Virus record (IMG/VR): IMGVR_UViG_3300042321_002788
Coordinates: 1 to 64,000 of that record
Reading direction: 5' to 3' (one strand)
DNA from: a virus
DNA length: 64,000 bases
This document shows positions 40,301-47,447 of this stretch, piece by piece. The notes beneath the pieces are model-generated. The model was given only the letters and a program-made list of their open reading frames with translations, did no database searches and was not told the DNA's origin. The stretch's first letter is position 1. Every line of letters begins with the position of its first letter. Both the position numbers and the translations under genes were made by a program.

Positions 40301-40764
40301 AGTTTGTTGGTTTGTAAATAGATTGTAGATAAGGTGATCAACAATAAAAAGCATTGATATATATAGGTTTCAGACTTTGTTAGTATTGTTACTCTATTTC
40401 CCCGTGTCAGGATTTTTTATCCTTTTCTTATTGTCCAGTTTGTTTATCTCTCTTTATTTTTTTCTCTCTGTATAGAGTGTCGACAAGATAAACAAACCTC
40501 GAAATCTATACTCCGCAAGGATTTCGATTGTTAATAACCTTATCTACAATCTATCTACAGACTAACAGACTTATTGCTGACTTTGGTTTTTTCTTTCTAT
40601 TGCTAAACTTAGTTATCTCTCGCAGTCTTTTTATTGTCCAGCCTGGTATATTTTCTTATCTTTTCTTTTTCCCTATAAACCATTGACAACGTTAACAAAG
40701 CCTAAAACCTTTGCGGAGTAAAGGTTTTGATTGTCGATCACTTTATTAACAATCTATCTACAAT
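40301..40764. repeat. Hairpin-repeat array 2 (three units, noncoding)
   Basis: No gene between 40253 and 40876. Units lie at about 40310-40390, 40480-40560 and 40682-40764; the first is reversed with respect to the other two. Stems again vary but pair: AAAACCTTT with AAAGGTTTT and GAAATC with GATTTC. Read from 40301, the sequence (GTTTGTTGGTTTGTAA onward) matches the reverse complement of 27400 downward for about 120 bases, including the CCCCGTGTCAGGATTTTTTAT-like stretch. The array thus mirrors array 1 across 13 kb. Confidence 0.75.
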
Positions 40765-40783
40765 GGTAACAAGTAAATATACT

Positions 40784-40847
40784 TAGTACAAACGTTCAGA
40801 AATAATTCTCCCACATACTTGACTTTATTGGGGGAATGATCCACAAT
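40784..40847 (+). promoter_or_regulatory. Promoter-operator element, copy 1 of 4
   Basis: TAGTACAAACGTTCAG, then an inverted repeat TTCTCCCA (40806-40813) with TGGGGGAA (40829-40836), -35 TTGACT (40819-40824) and, after 17 bases, CACAAT (40842-40847). The inverted repeat surrounds the -35 box, so a bound repressor would block polymerase. Other copies are at 42168, 42658 and 43869. The TAGTAC part resembles the left half of a cyanobacterial LexA box. Confidence 0.7.
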
Positions 40848-40876
40848 AGAAAGTAACCAAAACACACAACGACGAC

Positions 40877-42109
40877 ATGAACACCTTACAAACTAAATTA
40901 GCTCGATTGGAAGCTCAACTTAAGATTACAAAAGGCAATCGTGCCAAAGCTAAGATTGTTATAGAAATTCTAAAAGTAGAATCAGCTATTGAGCAATTCA
41001 ATCTAGAGCAAAAAGAAATTACCCTAACATGGGAACAACAAAGATCATTAAACGCACTGACAGGAGGACAATTTATTTTTCAATTATTAACAGAAGAATC
41101 TAAAAAACAGTTATTAGAGATTGTTAGCGAATTAGAAGACTTAGAACGTGAAGAATATCGAGATAAGTGTACTGGGAAGGGACTCTGGAAAAAACCTAGC
41201 GAAGCTTCTATAAAAAGATCGGAGAAAAGATCAAATAAATACAGACTTTTAAGAGAAAGAGTTAGTAAATTAGAATTAATTCAAGAGAAACCAGCAGAAA
41301 TCAAAAATATAACTGTTAAAATCCCTGTTAGTGTTTCTACCCTTAAAAAACACTGCAAAGTACCATCTCCTGAACGGACAGACAAAGAAATTATTGACGG
41401 ATGGAAGTATTCTTTAGCTGCCCAATCAATGCAAAGAGACTTTAAAACACAAAAAGATATTCAATGGGGGGATCGCCATCTCCTTCTACAGGTAGTTTAC
41501 TGGGTTGATCAATACCAACAAGAAATGGATAAAAGGGGATTAACAGAAAAATACTGTCTATGGATCGAGAAAAAACAAGCATTTAAAGACGAGTTTTATC
41601 GAAAACCAGAAAAGACAATTAATAAATCTAAGGATACTCAAGTCAATATAACCGAAACTCAAGCAATTGAACCTAGAACTAAACAATTAGAATTAAATCT
41701 TTTTGGTGAGATGCCATGCGTAAATAAGTTTCAAGAAGTAATCGATAACACAAAATTTACCAAACAGACCATATCTATTCTAAACAGAGAAGGTGAAACT
41801 AGAAAAGTAAAAGGAGAAGCTTTGGGCGATTATCTGATTTCTGCGGGAGGAAATGACGCTTACTGCATTTATCACATCCCAACAGGATTAAAAATAATGT
41901 CTAGTGTAGGATTTAAAACTAGAAACCCAGTTAAGTATGAAAATCTAAGCGAAAAAGAAGCGGCTAGGTTAGCTGTCAAAAAGTTAGTCGCCGCTAACAT
42001 TGACATTCCAGGTTCTTACTTAGAATGGAATAAGTATAGCGCAATTGAAAAAGCAAAAATAGGGCAAAACATCATAGATGCTTTTGATGACAAGGCTAAA
42101 GCTTCATGA
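40877..42109 (+). CDS. Unknown 410-residue protein
   Basis: A 410-residue protein of unknown family, starting 30 bases after the first promoter-operator element. Residues 1-130 are coiled coil. The middle (SPERTDKEIIDGWKYSLAAQSM) and the C-terminus (EGETRKVKGEALGDYLISAGGNDAYCIYHIPTGLKIM, quoted in part) look globular. It could be a large regulatory or DNA-binding scaffold protein. A strong terminator follows. Confidence 0.6.
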   Translation: MNTLQTKLARLEAQLKITKGNRAKAKIVIEILKVESAIEQFNLEQKEITLTWEQQRSLNALTGGQFIFQLLTEESKKQLLEIVSELEDLEREEYRDKCTGKGLWKKPSEASIKRSEKRSNKYRLLRERVSKLELIQEKPAEIKNITVKIPVSVSTLKKHCKVPSPERTDKEIIDGWKYSLAAQSMQRDFKTQKDIQWGDRHLLLQVVYWVDQYQQEMDKRGLTEKYCLWIEKKQAFKDEFYRKPEKTINKSKDTQVNITETQAIEPRTKQLELNLFGEMPCVNKFQEVIDNTKFTKQTISILNREGETRKVKGEALGDYLISAGGNDAYCIYHIPTGLKIMSSVGFKTRNPVKYENLSEKEAARLAVKKLVAANIDIPGSYLEWNKYSAIEKAKIGQNIIDAFDDKAKAS

Positions 42110-42134
42110 GTACACTTATCGCTTAGTCAGCAAT

Positions 42135-42165
42135 AAAAAACGCTTAACTAAGCTAAGTGTTTTTT
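42135..42165 (+). terminator. Rho-independent terminator
   Basis: A 12-bp stem (AAAAAACGCTTA with TAAGTGTTTTTT, one G-T pair, loop of 7), 26 bases after the stop of 40877-42109 and immediately before the second promoter-operator element. Confidence 0.85.
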
Positions 42166-42167
42166 AT

Positions 42168-42226
42168 TAGTACATCTGCTCAAAAATAATTCTCCTATAT
42201 ACTTGTATTTTATGGGAGAATAATAT
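42168..42226 (+). promoter_or_regulatory. Promoter-operator element, copy 2 of 4
   Basis: TAGTACATCTGCTCA, an inverted repeat TTCTCCTA with TGGGAGAA around TTGTAT, and TAATAT at 42221-42226. The left arm has one change (TTCTCCTA). With this -10, RNA would start near 42233, so the start codon of the downstream gene is probably 42299, not 42230. Confidence 0.65.
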
Positions 42227-42298
42227 GGGATGAAAACAATCGGCCAAATCAAAACGGGGAATTATCTCCGTTTCATATTAACACTAACAAAAACCACT

Positions 42299-42679
42299 AT
42301 GATTTTAATCTTGTCTCTTAAATTAGAAGATTTTGAGGTTTTAAAATCTTCTATTCAGAAAATCGACAACATTGACACTAACTTAAGTCTTGTTAAGCTA
42401 CAAGATTACTCTTTATCGGGCATAGGTTTGACAAGAGTAGCTTTAATCTGTGATAAGCCTCCTCAGATAATCGCAAAAAAAGGAATCAACTTTTCTACAG
42501 AAGCAATTATCCCTGAAACCAAATACTGTGCTGCCTGCTTAGTTTTGGGTAAATTTACGGCACTTAATGCCCGAAACAATTCTGGGTATTGTTTAAAACA
42601 TCGAGAACTCGATCCTAAACGAAAACAGGATCAACACCAACGCTACCAACAAAGACGTAGTACAAATGCTCAGAAATAG
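42299..42679 (+). CDS. Unknown protein with Cys/His tail
   Basis: A 126-residue protein from ATG 42299; an in-frame ATG at 42230 would fall at or before the likely RNA start. Between them is a 9-bp hairpin (AAACGGGGA/TCTCCGTTT, 42254-42275), possibly an attenuator. The C-terminus has YCAACLVLGKFTALNARNNSGYCLKH, C-x2-C and C-x2-H that could bind zinc. It carries the third promoter-operator copy in its 3' end. Confidence 0.5.
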   Translation: MILILSLKLEDFEVLKSSIQKIDNIDTNLSLVKLQDYSLSGIGLTRVALICDKPPQIIAKKGINFSTEAIIPETKYCAACLVLGKFTALNARNNSGYCLKHRELDPKRKQDQHQRYQQRRSTNAQK

Positions 42680-42721
42680 CTCTCCCATATACTTGACTTT
42701 ATTGGGAGAATTTTGTAAGAT
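42658..42721 (+). promoter_or_regulatory. Promoter-operator element, copy 3 of 4
   Basis: TAGTACAAATGCTCAG, CTCTCCCA with TGGGAGAA, -35 TTGACT (42693-42698), 17 bases and TAAGAT (42716-42721). It overlaps the end of the previous gene and drives 42756. The LexA-like part (AGTAC-N4-GCTC) is one base from the box consensus. Confidence 0.7.
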
Positions 42722-42755
42722 AAGACTAGGCAAACAGACACAAGAGGACAAAAAA

Positions 42756-43847
42756 ATGACTTCAAATATCGAACTTTACGAAAAAGCCACAATTATCAGG
42801 CTTTTCCAAAGCACCCTCAATCAAATTAACCAAGAGTGTTTCGGAGAAAAATTGTCAGTCACCGATAACGGTGATTATGTTACGGTCAAAACGCAAGGGT
42901 TATTTGTTGCAAATTATGACATCCAAAAGCTTTGGGACGCACTAGAAAACTATGATCAAGATAACTGTGTTAAATTTGATAATTTGTGGGATTCTCTTGA
43001 TAATTGCAAATACACCCTTCCAGAAAATCAGGAAACTGAAAATGAGTTAAAGACCGATGATGAGTTATCTTTTTCTGAAAAAAGACAGGTTGCGCTCGTT
43101 CATTGGTTGTTTGATGAACCTGGCCTAGAATACCAAGAGTTCAATAAAGCATGGATTGAAAAGGAAAACTTAAAGCGGGAAAATTTTGAATTGACTCAAT
43201 CTATTCAAGAGATGCACAATCTCAGACAGCGTGAGATTAAAGAAGTATCTGAGATTATTAACCACTTGACGGCTTGTATTCATGAATTAAAACAGGACAA
43301 AGAGTTCAATAAAGCATGGATTGAAAAGGAAGCCTTAAAACAACGAATACATGATCTTGAATGCACAGTTTTTCTACTGCAAAAAGAAACAAATCAAATA
43401 ACAGTTCTAAACGAATCTGTTACTCAATTACATACTCGTATTTATCAACTGGAACAGGAAAATAAGCGACTAAAAAGCAGTCAATTAGAAGCCAAACCAG
43501 AACCTAAGCTAGATAAAAAACCGATGTCTAAAAAGCCTAAGTTTAAACTGCCAGAAAACTTTGCTGACTACCAGCAAGAGTGTGATGGCTTGATCGATGC
43601 CTTATCCTGTTTTTACAATATCAAAAAAGGTAAATGGGGAAAAGACATTCTCCAGTTTATTCTTACTCCCAACGATACCGAGAAAGCAAAGCATCCATAC
43701 CCTGATAAGTGGAAAGCAGGGCTATATTTACAGTCTGGAGTAGCCTGGACAGTCGATAAAGTCAATTTGTCTGACCCTGATGAATGGTCAGACTGGTTTA
43801 TGGATGTCAACGACTTCGCTGACGCTAACGACATAGAGATTAGTTAG
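42756..43847 (+). CDS. Unknown coiled-coil protein with internal repeat
   Basis: A 363-residue protein; ATG 42756 follows AAGAGGAC. Residues 120-270 form a long coiled coil with an internal repeat (EFNKAWIEKENLK and EFNKAWIEKEALK, about 60 residues apart, with identical DNA around them). The C-terminal 90 residues form a separate acidic domain (PENFADYQQECDGLIDALSCFYNIKKGKWGK, quoted in part). No family is recognised. Confidence 0.6.
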   Translation: MTSNIELYEKATIIRLFQSTLNQINQECFGEKLSVTDNGDYVTVKTQGLFVANYDIQKLWDALENYDQDNCVKFDNLWDSLDNCKYTLPENQETENELKTDDELSFSEKRQVALVHWLFDEPGLEYQEFNKAWIEKENLKRENFELTQSIQEMHNLRQREIKEVSEIINHLTACIHELKQDKEFNKAWIEKEALKQRIHDLECTVFLLQKETNQITVLNESVTQLHTRIYQLEQENKRLKSSQLEAKPEPKLDKKPMSKKPKFKLPENFADYQQECDGLIDALSCFYNIKKGKWGKDILQFILTPNDTEKAKHPYPDKWKAGLYLQSGVAWTVDKVNLSDPDEWSDWFMDVNDFADANDIEIS

Positions 43848-43868
43848 CTTCTAGTTATCAGTTATCAG

Positions 43869-43932
43869 TAGTACATCTGCTCAGAAATAATTCTCCCATA
43901 TACTTGACTTTATTGGGAGAACGATCCACAAT
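43869..43932 (+). promoter_or_regulatory. Promoter-operator element, copy 4 of 4
   Basis: TAGTACATCTGCTCAG, TTCTCCCA with TGGGAGAA, -35 TTGACT (43904-43909), 17 bases and CACAAT (43927-43932). Its downstream flank (ATAGAAAGTAA-CAAAACACAC) matches that of copy 1, giving about 95 bp of shared sequence. It drives 43966. Confidence 0.7.
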
Positions 43933-43965
43933 AGAAAGTAATCAAAACACACGAGGTACTAAGTC

Positions 43966-44109
43966 ATGTCTAACGCTAAACAACCAATCGAAACAACACA
44001 AATTCCTGAAATTAAAAAGGCTCAAATTTTCTACGAAGAGATTGAGCAAATAACTCAATCTTTAAATCAGAAAGTACAAACAGTGCTAGACAAATATCCG
44101 ATGCTGTAA
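43966..44109 (+). CDS. Small helical protein (47 aa)
   Basis: A 47-residue frame (MSNAKQPIETTQIPEIKKAQIFYEEIEQ ..., quoted in part) starting 33 bases after the fourth promoter-operator element. Helical, acidic centre. The conserved promoter suggests it is real despite its size. The 213 bases that follow hold a heptamer repeat and the next promoter but no other gene. Confidence 0.55.
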   Translation: MSNAKQPIETTQIPEIKKAQIFYEEIEQITQSLNQKVQTVLDKYPML

Positions 44110-44260
44110 TCAGTTATCAATTATCAGTTGTCATCCGCCAAAAAGTGTGTGATTACTTTATTGGCTTGATTTTCCAAGATTTTTGGCAGTTCTGCGATCA
44201 GTGTAACCATAGGTAAATCTACGAACTACAAAAAGATAATAAAAAAGTTTGACAAACTAC

Positions 44261-44300
44261 TTGACACGAAAACATATCCCTGTTATATTGGGTATATACC
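44261..44300 (+). promoter_or_regulatory. Promoter with operator-like repeat, copy 1 of 3
   Basis: TTGACA (44261-44266), 17 bases, TATATT (44284-44289). ATATCCC and GGGTATAT flank the -10 box. The same arrangement is at 44960 and 45384. Confidence 0.7.
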
Positions 44301-44322
44301 AAAACACACAAAAGAGGTTACG

Positions 44323-44940
44323 ATGAAATTTAACAGACAGGCACCTGGTCACTACGTTGCAGTAGCAGAAAAAGTTGAAATTAAAAAAGGTATTGGTGTC
44401 AATAAAGATAAATGGTTCTGTTATTTTCCTGATGGTAAAGTATCTTACCGCCGTAGCTATGAAGCGGCTAAGGCTTGGTCAGAAAAATATATAGGGCAAC
44501 CACAAACAAAACAATTTCAACCTACACCTAAAAAATCACAACCATCTTTAAAAACACTACTTCAGCAAAATTTAAGCTGTGTAAGAGGTGTAGAACCTTT
44601 AGGATGTTTTAATAGTGGACGCGCTGCCGCAATTGTTCATCTGTCTGTAAATGATAAATCTTTTTATGTAGTTGGCTATGATGAGTGCATAGAAGATACC
44701 ATTTTCAAAATCAGAAAAAATCTTCGGGCTGGCATTTTAGATAATTCCTATGAGGCTAATTCTCATACATATTTAATTTTTGAGAATTTTTCTAAAGCCG
44801 AAAAAGCTTATCGTAGCATGGATAACAAAATGAGAGAAAGAAACTTAGCTGATTTGAAAGTTATCAAAGAAGCTAAAGAAAAAGCTAAACAAGGAGACAT
44901 AGAGGCTATGTTTACACTAGGAGACTACGGGGTTATTTGA
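44323..44940 (+). CDS. Unknown protein (205 aa)
   Basis: A 205-residue protein. The N-terminus (GHYVAVAEKVEIKKGIGVNKDKWFCYF, quoted in part) is beta-rich. The middle (RAAAIVHLSVNDKSFYVVGYDECIED) may be a small alpha/beta domain. The C-terminus is a charged helix with a Sel1-like ending (AKQGDIEAMFTLGDYGV). It has its own operator-type promoter. No family is recognised. Confidence 0.55.
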   Translation: MKFNRQAPGHYVAVAEKVEIKKGIGVNKDKWFCYFPDGKVSYRRSYEAAKAWSEKYIGQPQTKQFQPTPKKSQPSLKTLLQQNLSCVRGVEPLGCFNSGRAAAIVHLSVNDKSFYVVGYDECIEDTIFKIRKNLRAGILDNSYEANSHTYLIFENFSKAEKAYRSMDNKMRERNLADLKVIKEAKEKAKQGDIEAMFTLGDYGVI

Positions 44941-44959
44941 AAAATATTTTCCAAACCCC

Positions 44960-44997
44960 TTGACAACATACAAACATATCCCCTACAATGGGGATAT
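44960..44997 (+). promoter_or_regulatory. Promoter with operator-like repeat, copy 2 of 3
   Basis: TTGACA (44960-44965), 18 bases, TACAAT (44984-44989). A perfect inverted repeat ATATCCCC/GGGGATAT has the -10 box as its 6-base centre. This is the clearest operator of the three. Confidence 0.75.
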
Positions 44998-45026
44998 AGA
45001 GAAACAAACACAAAGGAGATAAGCAG

Positions 45027-45203
45027 ATGCCTAACAGAAAAAAACGTACAATAGAAATACAAATTGAATACAAAAAACAAAGACTTTCTGTAGTTGAATT
45101 ACAAATTAGAAAACACCGAAATCCTGGTAAATACAAAAAAGAAAGAGACTTGATTTTGTCTGAAATTGAAAAAATGGAAGCCTTAATTAATGCAATGTCC
45201 TAA
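45027..45203 (+). CDS. Small basic helical protein (58 aa)
   Basis: A 58-residue, Lys/Arg-rich helical protein (MPNRKKRTIEIQIEYKKQRL) with AAAGGAGAT as ribosome binding site and its own promoter. It overlaps the zinc-ribbon gene by 14 bases. Could bind nucleic acid; no family is recognised. Confidence 0.6.
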   Translation: MPNRKKRTIEIQIEYKKQRLSVVELQIRKHRNPGKYKKERDLILSEIEKMEALINAMS

Positions 45204-45387
45204 ATGCCAATCACAGAGAATCTCTAAAAAGGGATTCTCTGTGTCAGGAAAACAGCGTTATCGCTGTAAAGACTGCAATCATCATTTTACTGGTAATCCA
45301 GCAGGAAAACCCTCCCACCCTGATTCAATGACTAACGCCGAAAGATGTCGGCGTTATCGGTTGAAAAAAAAACAAAAAAACACTTGA
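45190..45387 (+). CDS. IS1 InsA-type zinc-ribbon protein, orphan
   Basis: A 65-residue protein. CPKCQSQRISKKGFSVSGKQRYRCKDCNHHF is the four-Cys zinc ribbon of IS1 InsA-like proteins, followed by a basic tail. No transposase or helix-turn-helix is attached. The coding DNA contains two perfect hairpins of 9 bp (CAGAGAATC with GATTCTCTG, and TAACGCCGA with TCGGCGTTA). The same ribbon type ends the gene at 37911-38246. Confidence 0.65.
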   Translation: MQCPKCQSQRISKKGFSVSGKQRYRCKDCNHHFTGNPAGKPSHPDSMTNAERCRRYRLKKKQKNT

Positions 45388-45421
45388 CACGAAAACATAT
45401 ACCTGTTATATTGGGTATGTA
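45384..45421 (+). promoter_or_regulatory. Promoter with operator-like repeat, copy 3 of 3
   Basis: TTGACA (45384-45389), 17 bases, TATATT (45407-45412), with ATACC and GGGTAT around the -10 box. It begins within the stop codon of the zinc-ribbon gene. The sequence is almost identical to copy 1. Confidence 0.7.
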
Positions 45422-45444
45422 CCAAAAAACCAAAGGAGTTCATC

Positions 45445-45735
45445 ATGGATCGCATTCAAGAAATTCTTTCTTTACTAGAAAAAATTGAAATCGAAAAAGC
45501 CATCTTAGACCAAAAAAAATCTGAGCTAATGGCAGAATATAAACACCACAAGGAACACCACAAGCGAATCGCATACCATAATGTCAACATCCAGCTATTC
45601 CGTGTGCAGTGTCAGCTAATTGATTTACGAAAAGCTGACGAAAAATGTTCATTGGTCTATGATGTTTTGCTCGACAAGCGGGCAAAGCTAGATAAACAGC
45701 TTGCCGATCTAGATAAACAGTTTGCTAACAGTTAA
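45445..45735 (+). CDS. Coiled-coil protein
   Basis: A 96-residue, entirely helical protein (ILSLLEKIEIEKAILDQKKSELM; C-terminus KRAKLDKQLADLDKQFANS). It has an operator-type promoter and a CAAAGGAG ribosome binding site. The size and all-helix fold loosely recall accessory proteins of diversity-generating retroelements, but no specific match is seen and I do not call it that. Confidence 0.55.
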   Translation: MDRIQEILSLLEKIEIEKAILDQKKSELMAEYKHHKEHHKRIAYHNVNIQLFRVQCQLIDLRKADEKCSLVYDVLLDKRAKLDKQLADLDKQFANS

Positions 45736-45747
45736 TAAAGTAGTTTA

Positions 45748-45767
45748 GCCGGCTAATATTAGCCGGC
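45748..45767. repeat. 20-bp perfect palindrome
   Basis: GCCGGCTAAT followed by its own complement ATTAGCCGGC. It lies directly before the AGGAGGG ribosome binding site of 45784. It may be an operator or a leader hairpin. A T-run is missing, so it is not a terminator. Confidence 0.7.
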
Positions 45768-45783
45768 ATTAGGAGGGAATCTC

Positions 45784-46017
45784 ATGCAATTTTTAATCGC
45801 AGTCCAGGATCATGAAGGCCGTTGGCATAAGAAAGGATTCGTTACCTTTAATCGGCGGTGTATTCCAGATTCTCGCCTAAAAGATTTTTTTCCCCCAAAT
45901 ACTAGAGGGTATGAGAATCTTTTAAAATCTTGTCGGTTTTTGGCGGGAGATAAAGCTGCTCAGTCGGTGGATTGGCAGTATCGATCTTTGATGGTTCGTA
46001 CTCACAAAATAGATTAA
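45784..46017 (+). CDS. Small unknown protein
   Basis: A 77-residue protein (MQFLIAVQDHEGRWHKKGFV) with an excellent AGGAGGG ribosome binding site. Basic. No family is recognised. The palindrome upstream could control it. Confidence 0.55.
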   Translation: MQFLIAVQDHEGRWHKKGFVTFNRRCIPDSRLKDFFPPNTRGYENLLKSCRFLAGDKAAQSVDWQYRSLMVRTHKID

Positions 46018-46106
46018 GTCGCGTGTGATTGTTAGCAATTTTACTCAAGACTAAAGATTGTTTGTAATCAGTTATCAGTTATCATCAACTATTTGGGATT
46101 AACAAA

Positions 46107-46820
46107 ATGAACCAATTTACAGAAAAACTACCCAATCAAGTCACATTAGAGATGGTAAGCTTACCAGCAGGTAAATTTCTCATGGGTTCTTCTGAAAGCG
46201 ATGATGAAAAGCCTCAACACCAAGTCAAAGTAAACAGTTTTGCCATTGGCCAATATCCCATTACTCAGGAACAATATCAAAAAGTGATGGGAACCAATCC
46301 TTCTTACTTTAAAAATAATCCCCAAAATCCGGTAGAAAAGGTTAGTTGGGACGATGCTCAAGCCTTTTGTAAAAAATTGAGTCAGCTAACAGGGAAAACC
46401 TATCGCCTACCCACAGAAACTGAATGGGAATACGCTTGTCGGGCGGGGACAACTACTCGCTATTATTTCGGTGATGATGCTAATCAGTTAGGAGATTACG
46501 CTTGGTATGATGGAAATTCTCAAGGGACAACTCATCCTGTGGGACAGAAAAAGCCCAATGGTTGGGGACTCTATGACATGAGTGGCAATGTTTGGGAGTG
46601 GTGCGAAGACGATTGGCACGATAACTATATCGGAGCGCCGACGGATGGATCGGCGTGGTTTATCACGAATGATAATCGTTCTCAGTCTCGTAAGTGTCTG
46701 CGCGGCGGTTCTTGGAGCAGCAACAACCCTAATGGCTGCCGTTCCGCTTTCCGTCTCTACAACGTCCGCCGCGACTACCGCTACATCTATCTCGGTTTTC
46801 GGGTTGTCTGCGACAATTAG
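46107..46820 (+). CDS. FGE-sulfatase-domain protein with retroelement-type variable end
   Basis: A 237-residue protein of the formylglycine-generating-enzyme (C-type lectin) fold: MVSLPAGKFLMGSSESD, QEQYQKVMGTNPSYF, YRLPTETEWEYACRAG, GLYDMSGNVWEWCEDDW, LRGGSWSSNN and GFRVVC. In cyanobacterial diversity-generating retroelements this fold is the usual variable protein and the C-terminus carries ligand-binding variable codons. Here CRSA is followed by F-R-L-Y-N-V-R-R-D-Y-R-Y-I-Y, encoded almost only by NNC codons, as expected from adenine mutagenesis of AAC. No reverse transcriptase or template is in the window. Active-site Cys for formylglycine formation is not evident. Possibly a surface-binding protein. 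Confidence 0.85.
   Translation: MNQFTEKLPNQVTLEMVSLPAGKFLMGSSESDDEKPQHQVKVNSFAIGQYPITQEQYQKVMGTNPSYFKNNPQNPVEKVSWDDAQAFCKKLSQLTGKTYRLPTETEWEYACRAGTTTRYYFGDDANQLGDYAWYDGNSQGTTHPVGQKKPNGWGLYDMSGNVWEWCEDDWHDNYIGAPTDGSAWFITNDNRSQSRKCLRGGSWSSNNPNGCRSAFRLYNVRRDYRYIYLGFRVVCDN
46731..46817 (+). other. Candidate DGR variable region
   Basis: Codons at 46749-46787 read TTC, CGT, CTC, TAC, AAC, GTC, CGC, CGC, GAC, TAC, CGC, TAC, ATC, followed by TAT and CTC. Replacing variable positions with A gives runs of AAC, the usual template codon. The region is much richer in G+C than the rest of the gene and the surrounding DNA. The 3' end (GGTTTTCGGGTTGTCTGC) would be the place of the initiation sequence. Confidence 0.75.
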
Positions 46821-46860
46821 CCGAGTAATCAGTTATCAGCAAATTAATAGGAGTAAAAAT

Positions 46861-47046
46861 ATGCTACAAAATATAGCAACTTATCGACTAAATTTTCTAA
46901 AAATGTCCGAATTAAGAAAATTGGCATCTGAGTATGGACTTCCAAAGCAACGATGGAACCGCTCAATTTTAATCGTTAAACTCAGTAAAATTGTTGACTG
47001 GACGACACTACCAAAGCCTAACATAGTTATTGACTATTTTAGCTGA
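46861..47046 (+). CDS. Small SAP-like protein (61 aa)
   Basis: A 61-residue protein; ATG 46861 follows ATAGGAGTAAAA. FLKMSELRKLASEYGLPKQRWNRSILIVKL resembles a SAP-type helix-hairpin-helix (L-x-x-LA-x-x-Y-GL), a DNA-binding motif. The open frame running upstream of this ATG is a shadow of the variable gene. Heptamer repeat directly upstream. Confidence 0.55.
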   Translation: MLQNIATYRLNFLKMSELRKLASEYGLPKQRWNRSILIVKLSKIVDWTTLPKPNIVIDYFS

Positions 47047-47132
47047 TAAAATTCAGTTATGCCCTATAGAAATGAGTTATTAAATTAGTTTATCAGTTAT
47101 CGGTTGTTAGCAACGAATCAACGGGAGTAATT

Positions 47133-47411
47133 ATGCTATCATTTCAAGAGTTTCAATCTGTAGTTACGCAAAAGTTTCCTCATTGTAATTGGATATTTGA
47201 GCAACATAAAGTTACTCTTATAGGAGAAGAGTATCTTGCAAACATTACAGACAGTCGAATAATAATTTCCTTTTCTTGCCAGTATCAAAGTTGGTCAGTT
47301 GGGTTATTAAGTGAAAACAGGGAATATGTTCAAAGTTGGCAGTACGCACACGCTAAATCTTTTGTTTTGATATGCATTCAAATTGAGCGAAATATTCAAC
47401 TAAAGTTTTAG
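47133..47411 (+). CDS. Unknown protein, tandem paralog A
   Basis: A 92-residue protein starting MLSFQEFQSVVTQKFPHC. The next gene starts MLSFQKFQSTIKENIPYY and has the same length and strand layout, so they are tandem duplicates. ACGGGAGTAATT is the ribosome binding site and a heptamer repeat lies before it. No family is recognised. Confidence 0.6.
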   Translation: MLSFQEFQSVVTQKFPHCNWIFEQHKVTLIGEEYLANITDSRIIISFSCQYQSWSVGLLSENREYVQSWQYAHAKSFVLICIQIERNIQLKF

Positions 47412-47447
47412 TTTTATTAGGATTGTCAATAAATCAACAGGAGTATC

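Noticed and set aside
45445-45735. Accessory (Avd-like) protein of a diversity-generating retroelement
   Set aside because: Only size, helicity and proximity to the variable gene support it; no conserved residues recognised and no reverse transcriptase nearby.
46582-46860. Open frame across the variable region in a second register (Ala/Ser/Thr-rich)
   Set aside because: It is the shadow of the NNC codons of the FGE-like gene; only the part from ATG 46861 with its own ribosome binding site is kept as a gene.
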